DNA of 64,000 nt from the NCBI GenBank assembly GCA_011037195.1, contig JAAEAF010002781.1:49417-113416 (forward strand). Direction: 5' to 3'. The notes below the pieces were generated by a model. The model saw nothing but the letters and a program-made list of their open reading frames with translations, was not told where the DNA came from and made no database searches. Below, piece after piece: positions 46,030-55,899 of the stretch. The stretch is from Triatoma infestans. Its lineage: Eukaryota > Arthropoda > Insecta > Hemiptera > Reduviidae. The number at the start of each line of letters is the position of its first letter. Within the stretch, counting starts at the first letter, position 1. The position numbers were made by a program, and so were the translations under genes.

Positions 46030-47260
46030 TTTTTAGACTGTGCAGAGAAGTGTTTCTATACACATTACTTCCTCTGCAAATAGTCAGTTCAATTGTAATG
46101 TTTTTAGAAAACCACGACTGTATCTCATGATAAATTAGTAATTTTACGTCACTATTGGAAAAACTGTTGCAGCTACTGAAGCCACTCGTGCTCAATGTAA
46201 AATCAAAGGGGAGATTTCCTTGATCAGCATAATGCTTGCGTTGTTTTCAAAAATTTTATAGTGCTGATACGACCTTAGAAAGAAAGATAGGGCGGCCATC
46301 ACGTGACGTTGATGAAGTTTTACGAGAAGCTGTCGAGTGACATCCAACCACAAGTACTCATGCACTTGCTGCAGAACTGGCTCTATATAAAGACATCGTT
46401 AGCCCGCCATCTCCATACTATGGGAAACGTAAAAAGGAGTTGTAGTATAGTGCCGTATGAACTCACATCTCAACAGGCCGCTGCAGGCGAATGGATACTA
46501 GCCAACTTCACTTTAAAAAATCTATCTGATATGCCATGTTATTCTATCAAAAGAATAGTGACATGTGATAAGAATTGGATTTACTGGCGAGAAGGTGGTC
46601 TGTGGTTGGATCACGATCAAGCAGCGTTTCCGTTTTTTCTGGAACTATGAAGAAGTAATTCATCATAAAACCGTTCCCGATGAACTTTCCATGAATTCCA
46701 ACATATACTGTCAACAACTAGATAAAATGTATTTAAAAAATGGCCCATCGTTCGCATTAGTTGGTCGCAAACACGTTTTGTTCCATCAAAATAACGCTCG
46801 GCCATACATCAGACTAAAGCAAAAATTGAAGAGCTTGATGGCACTGGAACTTCTTTCATATCCACCCTATATTCCAGAATTAGCTCCACCCGATTACCAT
46901 TTGTTTCGGTCCATGACACACTTTTTGTGAGGGAAGAAAATTGAAATAACTCCGAAGTTCCAACTAGAGTGCAGGAGTTTGTTGATTCCAAACCCAAGTA
47001 TGGTATCAGCGAAGGATCCAACAATTGGCAGAAAGTTGGCTTACAAGAGTCACTCACAATGGGATCATTCACCAGACGAAAGTGGAGCTAAAAATCTGGA
47101 CAGTGCCTCTTAAAGAATCAGCTACAAAGAATGCATCTCAGCGCGGATCCGCTCTGTTGGCTAGAAAGAAGAAGCACCGTTTCTTGTTCTTAGAGATGAT
47201 GAGTACTATATTCTCAAGCGATTTCAAAAATTTGGCGCTTCAAATTTGATGCCGAAATCG
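46030..47260 (+). pseudogene. mariner-type transposase, inactivated
   Basis: Frames read in order: FQKFYSADTTLERK (HTH region), GRPSRDVDEVLREAVE then a TGA stop, RHLHTMGNVKRSCSIVPYEL, IVTCDKNWIYW (first catalytic Asp), NSNIYCQQLDKMYLKNGPSF, VLFHQNNARPY, and LAPPDYHLFRSM (third catalytic Asp). Mariner transposases use a D,D34D triad. The second position, normally FHQDNARPH, is Asn here. With at least three frame changes and internal stops it is dead. Terminal inverted repeats were not found. GKKIEITPKF and later fragments show the C-terminal part persists to about 47250. Confidence 0.85.
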
Positions 47261-47279
47261 AAATGGGCCCCTTTATGTC

Positions 47280-47815
47280 CAAACTGCAGTTTCTTCTCTA
47301 TAGATTCTTCATAATAAGATACATTAAAGCAGGAATTCCAAATCTGAAGAAAATGGCAAACCAGAAATGCAACTTTACGCAGTTTTTCTTAGGACATTTG
47401 CAAATTGCCCAAACAAAATCATAGTATGGATAAAATTTCATTGGTTAAACATTTGAAGCATAACAAGTAGAATTTATAACCAAGGCCAAAACGCAGGGTC
47501 AGCAATAAATATTAGCACGCTACGTAGCAATTACATTGCTACTACATGCCACACTATACAATATAGGGAATATTTAGTGTTTACTTTCAACAGGTTGATA
47601 AGTGTATTTGTAATATATTAAGCGATCGAAAAATTCGACTTTTTCTGATCGATAGTGAATCACTTGATTCAGAGGGCTCTCATATACATTATATTGTAAA
47701 ATTTTTGACAAATATTGGGAATTTACTCACTGTTTAAAAAAGTAAATATTTATTTCGCTGCATATAGGAGAATATCCTATGATAAGATTGATTTGAAGCT
47801 TCTGTTACTTTAGTT
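47280..47815. other. no gene seen; weak RF1 similarity
   Basis: A short RF1-like piece near 47335-47390 (AATTCCAAATCTGAAGAAAA TGG). Otherwise AT-rich DNA. Confidence 0.4.
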
Positions 47816-47817
47816 TC

Positions 47818-47897
47818 CGTTATTACTAATGCGAGAAAGCATTACAAGCGTTTATTAAATTTTAGCAATTGAGTTTTCACCGGTAATTAATTTTTTC
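47818..47897 (-). repeat. RF1 3' end fragment, head-to-head with the next copy
   Basis: TTGAGTTTTCACCGGTAAT preceded by a decayed 3' hairpin end. The sequence then switches within a few bases to the forward RF1 orientation. Confidence 0.55.
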
Positions 47898-48567
47898 GAA
47901 ATACAAATAAAAGTGATAGGTTTATAACTGTGCAGTTAACAGTCCCAAATTCAAAAGGAAATCGTTATAATCGTTTTCAAGAAAATTCCAAAAAACTCAA
48001 AAAAACCACTTCCGCTTTTTTGGTTAACAGATTTTCTTCAAATTTAGAATTCTAATAATGCTTATAATGTATATTTAATACTGTATAGATGGCAGAACCA
48101 TGCATTGCACTGAAGTGGTACTTTAGAGGAAACGTCACTCCTTCCCCCAGAACTGTCAAAAAAATCAATTTTCCCAGAAAAAGACTTCAAGAAAAGTGAT
48201 AGGTATGTATGTGTGCAGATAGTATATGAGTTTAAAGAAAATCGTTGGATAGGATTTTGAGAAAATCACGAAAAACTAAAAAAAAAAAAAAAAAAATTAA
48301 TAAAGTCGCCCTACCAGATTGGTGGATGGGATTTTGCCCAAATCTTTCGTGTTAGACGCGCTGGAGGAATACCAAGTTATAACTAATTGTGATTTTTCAT
48401 TTTAGAGTGATTTTGTATACACCATCACGACTGATATATGCAGATTATTCGCTAAAAAATTTTATATTCAAACTCAGGGGACCTCAAAACATATTTTCCA
48501 GTGAAAACTCAATTTCCAAAATTTGACACGATCGCAATATTTCCTCTTACTTGGAGTAAAAGAAAGT
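47898..48567 (+). repeat. RF1 copy lacking its 5' end
   Basis: Begins in module sequence (AAATAAAAGTGATAGGTTTA) and ends with AATTTGACACGATCGCAATA TTTCCTCTTACTTGGAGTAA, the 3' hairpin end. It abuts another RF1 copy directly. Confidence 0.7.
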
Positions 48568-48577
48568 AAAAACAAAA

Positions 48578-48975
48578 TCTACGTGTGAAACACTCATATA
48601 ACTTCCTCTTCCTGTAATTTATATATAGTTATTACAGAAAAACTAATTCTTCAAACTTATAATTTGTATTAAATGTTTGTCGCCAATTTTATATCTAATG
48701 GGAGAACCTGATCTTAATAAAAGGATTTTTGGGGGGGAAAATACAACCTTCCTGTTTTCCAACACCCCTTTAAGTGAATTTTCACAGAACAAAGTGTCAA
48801 ACAAAACAGATAGGTTTGTATGGAGAAAATCGCAGGAAAGCTGAAAAAAAAAACGGTTTCCAGTCAACCGATTTTCTTCAAAGTCGGAATTTGGGAAACC
48901 TCAAAACGTATATTCCCAGTGAAAACTCGTTATCGAAATGTTGACACGAACGCACTATGGAGTATAAAAATTCAT
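48578..48975 (+). repeat. RF1 copy, shortened
   Basis: Starts TCTACGTGTGAAACACTCAT only 10 bp after the preceding copy ends, so the two are in tandem. One module and the 3' section remain (GAAAACTCGTTATCGAAATG). Confidence 0.65.
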
Positions 48976-48987
48976 AGGAAAGAAAAT

Positions 48988-49318
48988 AAAACAAAATAAT
49001 ACATAGGACAGACATTTCAATATTTAAAAAATAGACTTTATCAATATAAATACGATTGCAAAAGTAAAAAAACCCAGCGACATGACTACAGCACTAACCA
49101 AACATTGCATACAATACAAACATGAATTTGACATAGAAAACACCAAAATTCTCTCCATCAACAATAATAATAAAAAAAGAAATACATTGGAAATGATACA
49201 TATTAAAAAAGATAAATTATCTATCAATTTTAGAACAGATACCAACAACCTACCCCTCAGCTATAACATCTCCTGGGATTTCCTAAACTCTGTAAAGCTT
49301 CCAAAAATCTAATAGATC
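48988..49318 (+). pseudogene. Penelope-like element 3' fragment (GIY-YIG end)
   Basis: Starts inside the GIY-YIG motif (YIGQTFQYLKNRLYQYKYDC), then a frameshift near 49080, then TALTKHCIQYKHEFDIENTK and LPLSYNISWDFLNSVKLPKI with a TAA. It continues the sequence of the PLE fragment at 33620-34500, and both share HEFDIENTKIL. The reverse transcriptase domain is absent. RF1 lies immediately upstream. Confidence 0.78.
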
Positions 49319-49885
49319 GATATTAATAAATCGTTAACAAACAAACTTTTACAATAAAGTAAATCATTTTTAATAAAGTATATTTTATAAAATTTACAAA
49401 TAAATTAAAGTAAAAAAAAAAAATCAGCTTAATCTTCATGGGACTTACCCAATATACAGGGGAAGGCTCACAACAGAATGGGTAAAGTTAAATAGATGTT
49501 CTCTGTTACAGGTTTGCCTAACGACTGGATGACAAGGGGCAGCAACAACCGGCCTAAGGTAATGTTAAACAGGGGGAATCGATTTTTAAGTAACACACCA
49601 CGTGAGGGCGTTTCCCTCCACGGCCCACGTGACTCGTAAAATAAAAACAAAACTAAAAAGGAGCATCATCTTACTGCTTCTTGTGTAATTCTGAATGGGG
49701 GGGAGGGTTACATTACCAATTGTTTTGTTTTTTGGGATGTTTCTCCCCATTAAGTGAGCCCTTCAAATCTCACACGCTCAGAAAGAGTTTATGGTCGTGG
49801 GTAATTATTTAAAAATTTAATTCTCTGACTGGTTATAGCAGGAAGTATTGCAATCTTAACAAAATTATATTTTTATTTTAATAAA

Positions 49886-50440
49886 AATGTGAAACACTCA
49901 CACGACTTTCTCTAATAAAGTTGACAGATTTTCTTAAAATTTGGATATTTTAATTTAGCCCTGACAAAAATACAGAAATGGTGGGAGTACCATGGCTGAC
50001 AATAGTTGACTGAAATTATACTGAAGTCCAGAAGAGAGCCCAATAACATCTGAAAAAATGTTTCAAATAAAAGTGATAGGTGTTTATGTGTGTAGATAGT
50101 ATACAAAGTTAAAAGAAGAACATCGTGAAAATCGCGAAAAAACTCACAAAACTATTCAGTGAACTCGTATTTCCGGTTGGTAGATTTTGTTAAAACCTTC
50201 ATAGCATATGCGGTGATGGTATTTAAATGGAATCTCAGTTTTTAGCGTCCTGCGGTTTTTAATTTTTGAGGTATTTCTTCACACATACATAATACATTCA
50301 TACATACACACACACAGATATATAATATATATATATATATATAAAATTATGTAATACATTCAGAGAACCTCCAAAACATGCATTTCCGGTGAAAACTCAA
50401 ATTGACCCAATCGCAATATTTACCAGAATTAAGGGAAAGT
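49886..50440 (+). repeat. RF1 shortened copy
   Basis: Starts ATGTGAAACACTCACACGAC and ends CGCAATATTTACCAGAATTA AGGGAAAGT. About one module and the 3' section, with an AT microsatellite in the section that is CA-rich in other copies. Confidence 0.7.
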
Positions 50441-50479
50441 AAATATCGTAAAGATCAACATTGATCTCCCACTTTCTGA

Positions 50480-50930
50480 TTTTATTTTCCATTTTTTTTT
50501 TTTTCTGGAAAACGCTGCAACGATTTTCCTCGCATATTATTACATTTTTACATACATAAAATGCCAAACAATTTTATCGTAAAACTTTTCTTTTTTTTAA
50601 TTATGGGAGATGTTGGAAATGTTAAAACCTCTAAAGTGCCATATTAGTACAGTTTTAACAATTGACTTAATATTTAGTTACATTAATCTTGACTTCACTG
50701 GAATTTGAAGAAAATCGATTAATCGTAAGTATTACATTACTACATAGGTTTCTTTGTTTTCTCCAATTTTACGGTTCTCATGATTTTCTTTAAACTTGAA
50801 ATGCAAACTTCACATGTAAAAAACATATCAATTTTTTTTTAAATTTCCCCTTCCAAAAAAAAAAATTATGTAGATTGTGGGAGACCTCCGTCGTTAAGTT
50901 TACCCATAAATTACATAGCCAATATTTTTA
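50480..50930 (-). repeat. RF1 fragment, diverged
   Basis: Contains CTGGAAAACGCTGCAACGAT TTTCCTCGCA and TTGAAGAAAATCGATTAATC, reverse-orientation module sequence. Neither end is clear. Confidence 0.4.
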
Positions 50931-52195
50931 AGAGGAGGGGCATTACGGTTTGCAGTGTAGTCACATCAAACGAATCATATAATGTCTGGCAACGCTCCAC
51001 CACCAGTATTATGATTTCATGTAATATTATGGACAAAACTAAATGCTCAGCAAACTAATGTCCATTTTGAAGGAAATTAATTACGGCAGTTTGGGCCTTA
51101 GCCGGAACCCAAGTCCGGATGAGAAAGGAGAAAGGATCAAAGAAAAAAACTGAGTGGATCAGTCAACCAGATCATCTTAGGTGGTTAGAAGACACATTTT
51201 GTAACACTTTCCTGACTCTGAAGCTCTGAAGGCTGGCCTCAAAGCGTGAAGGAAAATAGTCCCTTCCCACTGCGCTAGAATACTGTGGGCTAATCCCTCA
51301 CATATTCGAAACCAAAAATAGATCAAAAGAAGCAAAAGGTTGGCTCCGGACAAATCATAAGGAAATGACTTGGCAAAGTAAACGTACTTCCTCTATGCTA
51401 ATAAGTAGAAGTGGAGTCTGATTAAGTAATAAGTAGGATGAAGGAAATTGGTAACAAATATAATTGAAGTAAAAGAAAGTTAACTTCCGGTGAAAACTTA
51501 ATTTCAAAAAAATCAAAATTTGAGTAGAAAATAAAAAGAAAAACAATCTTTTTATTAAATCATTTTTGTCCTTCCTAACTTTGTGCCGCCATTGTTTCAT
51601 GTTTATTTTATTGCCAGATTTACTAACTGTATCACTTGACAGAATTGTCCTTTTGTGGTGTCCCATATATGTCGCCTGATACACCAACTAAACTTGAGGT
51701 CGCTTTTATTATTTTTTTTAAATCCAATTCTATCCTTTATAACTTCATGAATTGAGTTATATCCGTCATACGTGTTTTTAATAAATATGTACAAACATAT
51801 GTATATGGTAACTTAAATATAGATCTACTGTCACAACAGACATACTAAAAGTAAAATTTTTATACTTTTCCCCCTCCACAGGAATTCTTATTTTTACCTA
51901 TAGAGTTCGTGACTAGTTTCCCTGGCTTCGTCTATTGTAGAGTTATAAAAATAACCATAAAGGAAGGAGAATTTTTGACTATATCCGTTGATATTTTCCG
52001 CTACGAGTTTATTTTTCAGTTTTTCTTACTATCTCTCTCAAACGAGACGCTTTTCCTATATTATTTATGAAAATATTGTTAGCATTATGACGTCAATATT
52101 TGAAACTTTAGAATATTGTTGACATTAGTAATATTTTCGATGTTAGAATATTTTAAATTCGTTTATGTATTTGTTTGTTTGCATGTAATGTAATA
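50930..52195. other. no gene seen
   Basis: Mixed AT-rich DNA. The open frame at 51355-51687 overlaps low-complexity sequence and has no recognisable domain. Confidence 0.5.
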
Positions 52196-52229
52196 TACTT
52201 TGGAAAATAAAAAGAAATTTATTCTATTA

Positions 52230-53470
52230 AAGATTATAAACTCTTTCCACAATGAGGGCATCAGAATGTTAAGAAGTAGCCCCGTGGAGAGTCTTTTTGT
52301 GGGAAGCGGGGAACCATCACTCTACATTAGAAGAAACCTTCCCATGTGCAACTATGCATCAAGGGTAACAGCATTCCAAGAACACGTTGCTTTCAGTAGT
52401 GTTCATTTACCCTTATTGGAAGATTTATACCATAGCGCAGGTACAAGTACAAAACCGCTAGGTATAAGGTTCAGAAATTTCTGCGACCTAAATAATATAA
52501 TGACACCGTCGTTGGTAAGACTGGCAACGCAGAACAATGAACTATTGGACGTCAAAAGCACCCAAAGTAGAATTTACTTTTAGCAAGTACCTGAAGGATA
52601 GCACTCCAAATTATGTCTATAAGAAGAAATATCTAGAAAGGATAAGGAATAAATATGCTTACTATAAACAAATGTTCACCGACGGTTCCAAAATATCAAC
52701 CAATGTTGGTGCTGCATTCGTGGTTGATAACATAAAGCATCGATTCCACCTGAGTGACGAATCCAGTGTTTTCACAGCCGAGTTATTTGCTATCCATGAA
52801 GCATTACAGTATGTAGTTCGTAGGGAAGCACAGAAGTACATAATATGCACAGATTCAAAAGTACTCTACAATCAGTCAGACAGCCGGATGGCCACAACAC
52901 CTTGGTACAGGCTGAACATACTCTTTTCCATAGCTGCAGCTTGAAAAATGAAGTAGTAATTTCCTGTAGGTCCCTGGACATGCAGGAATAAATTATAACG
53001 AAGTCGCAGACAAAGCAGCGAAGGAAGCAGCACTGCTAAATAAATAAGAACTCATTCTGCCATCTGATGGGAGAAATCACCTGAAGAAAGGGCTAATTGC
53101 CCTGTGGAAGAGAGAATGGGAATTCATTTCAACTACAAACAAGATGAGAAATATTAAGAACTCCCCAAGGAAATGGATGACGTCATATCGAGGTGTTCGA
53201 CGAGAAGAAGTTGTATTGTCAAGATTGCGCTTAGGCCATACTTTGCTAACACACAGATACCTGTTTCGTAGTGAGCAACCGCCGATATGTAACGTTTACT
53301 TGGTACCATTGACTGTTCGCCACATTCTAATTGAATGTTTACAATTGCTAATGCTGGAGAAAGATTGAATATGCCAAACAATCTGGAAGAGGCACTAGAT
53401 GATGATGAATGTAGCATAAGCAAAACAATACAATTCCTTAGAGACATTCAGCTATTTAATTTGATATGAT
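52230..53470 (+). pseudogene. non-LTR retrotransposon remnant with RNase H domain
   Basis: Frames in order: MLRSSPVESLFVGSGEPSLY (linker after the reverse transcriptase), then an RNase H domain with MFTDGSK (catalytic Asp), VFTAELFAIHEAL (Glu), IICTDSK (Asp), and after a frameshift VPGHAGINYNEVADKAAKEA (final Asp). A terminal zinc-knuckle region follows (VVLSRLRLGHTLLTHRYLF, CNVYLVPLTVRHILIECLQ). Non-LTR elements with RNase H belong to the I/R1/LOA-like groups. All four RNase H acidic positions survive, but several frameshifts break the frame. The transcriptase part is missing. Confidence 0.82.
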
Positions 53471-53479
53471 AATCTGATC

Positions 53480-54540
53480 ATGTATCAGAAATTGCACTTG
53501 GAAAGATTGGTCGGATGAATCATATGATTAAGTGCCTACGCTGACTGAACGTCAGAAAAGCAAAGGACCTTAGTTGTGCCCCTTCAACAAAACAAAAAAG
53601 AGAAAGTAAAAAAAAAATAAAAATTATTCTAAAAAGTTTATACTAAGAATGTATAACATGTAAGTATTGCGGGGCCAAAATAATACGGAGCAAATCATTT
53701 TTAGAAGGTATTTGTGATTTTGTTCATTAGAAGACTGTTATTAGGCTGTTATTAGACTGCTATTAGGAGACTATTATCAGTTATGACTGTTATTAGGAGG
53801 CTGTTCATATATTATCCGGAAGTTGTTTAGACGTTGACCAAGGTTGTCGCTATCTGGTGGTACAAGAGCGCACTGTGTGGTACCCAGTTGGCGAGAGTAA
53901 TTCATAAGTAATGAGCGAAAAAAAAAATTCAAAAGTGAAATATACAAATCGAATTTCTCTTACTTATCAATGGTTATTATCGATTACGTTACTATTGATA
54001 ATAACTTTCCATTCAATACTTTGCTCAATGAATAGTATACATTTTTCAAGTAATAATTACAATAGTTGTGGTGGTAGTTGGTTCCGCAAAGCTGAATAAT
54101 TAAATACCTTAAGTAACACAATTTAATCCGAACCCTATTACCCCATTTATTATAATTAGTTACAGGATTACAATTTACCACGGTAACCACAAGTAACCAC
54201 CAATGATTAAAAACTGAAAATAGGAATAAATTATTAATGCAAACAGAAGAAAAGATCGTCTTCGTGGAAGAAGTTCAAATTGTGGACACCCACATCTTAA
54301 CATGCAAAATCCAAATTATGGAAAAAGAACAGCAGAGAACATGCAAAGAACAGCTGAGATTATGGAAAAAGGAAAGTTCAGAAGAACCAAGAGTATGGGA
54401 TAGAACCTCATTCAAAGAGCTGCTGGAAGAAGTTAGAGCCACTTAGAAAATCAGAGTTTCTATTTGAAAAAAAATGTTCAGAAATATATACTCTCAATAA
54501 ATCAAATAAGAAATCAAATACAATATGCACTACGATTTAT
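53480..54540. other. no gene seen
   Basis: AT-rich DNA with an irregular GACTGTTATTAGG-type short repeat at about 53730-53800. Open frames lack recognisable domains. Confidence 0.5.
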
Positions 54541-54545
54541 TGGAT

Positions 54546-54696
54546 ATGTGGATGGGTCCGGTTACATAACATCTGGTATTTTATCCGTCGTAACATGCAT
54601 ATTTTTTATATTCTTGACCGGTTTCAGATTTTCATTCATCGTCAGTGCAAACTCACCAAGTTCGAGTAGAGAGTTCACTTCAACGCAATGTTTCTG
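54546..54696 (-). mobile_element. hammerhead-tail family 2, copy 2
   Basis: Collinear with 12559-12717 over its whole length (TATTTTATCCGTCGTAACAT, GACCGGTTTC, GAGAGTTCACTTCAACG). It contains a ribozyme-like core at 54621-54645 and is followed at once by a 62-bp tandem repeat. Confidence 0.6.
54621..54645 (-). ncRNA. hammerhead-like core, decayed (copy H)
   Basis: Minus strand CTGACGA, T, stem GAAT with ATCT (one mismatch, one G-U) around GAAA, then GAAACCGGTC. Same 25-nt spacing as copies A, B and D. Confidence 0.45.
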
Positions 54697-54834
54697 TTTA
54701 TTTATGTTACATTCATGGCCTATTTATTGATGTCCTATTATGTTATATTTATATGCTATTTATTTATGTTACATTCATGGCCTATTTATTGATGTCCTAT
54801 TATGTTATATTTATATGCTATTTATTTATGTTAC
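54697..54834 (+). repeat. 62-bp tandem repeat, two units plus partials
   Basis: Two exact 62-bp units begin at 54706 and 54768 (GTTACATTCATGGCCTATTT...), with a partial unit at each side. The identity suggests a recent duplication. Confidence 0.85.
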
Positions 54835-55199
54835 TACGATTTATGTTACACTCTGATTTTCCATTCTCGAAATTCATATGGAATCTTAGGCCGTCTTTAT
54901 TTCAGCACAAACAGAGGAAAATAAAGAATTTTCAATATGGAAAGAAAATTCATATGGAGAAAATTCACACGACTCTTCCTTCTGTTAGTGCAATTAGATA
55001 ATAAAGTGACGAGCTTTCTTTATAATGACCATATAGTAGTTGTGGTGATGAGGGGGGACAAGGACCTACCTACCAACCTTAGCAGGGGTAGAGAAGTGAT
55101 TATATCGCACTCCAGTAGAGCGCACCAATAATCCGAACTAACTGCATAATATGTAACATTTGAAACTTATGGCTACAAAATTTCGCAGAACTATTAAAA

Positions 55200-55580
55200 A
55201 TTAAATTTGAGGGAGGGGATGAATGTTGCAAAATTAAAGTGGAACATATCTAGGCAGTTAGCATATCAAGTTTTGTAGGAAATCGTTGGAACCGTTTTCG
55301 AGAAAATTGTGAAAAACTGAAAGAAAAAGGAAAACATTAAGTAAAGTTGCACTTCTAGTTGATGGATTTTGCCCGAAAACTTCGTGTCAGATGCGGTGAT
55401 GGTACACCTAAACGGAACACCAAGTTTGAGCTTCCGGCTATTTTCAGTTTTTGACATATTTTGTTCACATCCACACTCATACAGACCTCAAAACATGTAT
55501 TTCTGGCGGATACTCAATTGTCGAAAGTTTGACTCGATCGCAATACTCCCTCCTTACCAGAGCAGTAAAAGAAAAAAAGT
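55200..55580 (+). repeat. RF1 3' part
   Basis: GGAAATCGTTGGAACCGTTT TCGAGAAAATTG, TTGCACTTCTAGTTGATGG, then the 3' section ending TTGACTCGATCGCAATACT. The terminal hairpin is decayed. Confidence 0.65.
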
Positions 55581-55899
55581 TATTTTCAAAAAAGTATTTC
55601 TTACCAGTGTTCATCATTTGATCTAAAAATGTCTAATAATGATCCTAATTAATAGATTTTCTTCAAAATTGGAAATCTTACAAAGAGGTGGGTAAGTATT
55701 CGTAAGTATACTGATTGATACTTGTAATAAACTCGTAGATGCTAATAGAAAGTGTCTAAAACATTCTAAGCTTATTATACTATTATATTAGGCAGCATGT
55801 TATCCCTTCGAATAAACTGCTAAATTCAATTTAGATGTCACACATTCTACTAAAATCAATTTTTTCAGAAAAATTATTCAAAAACAAAAGATAGATTTA

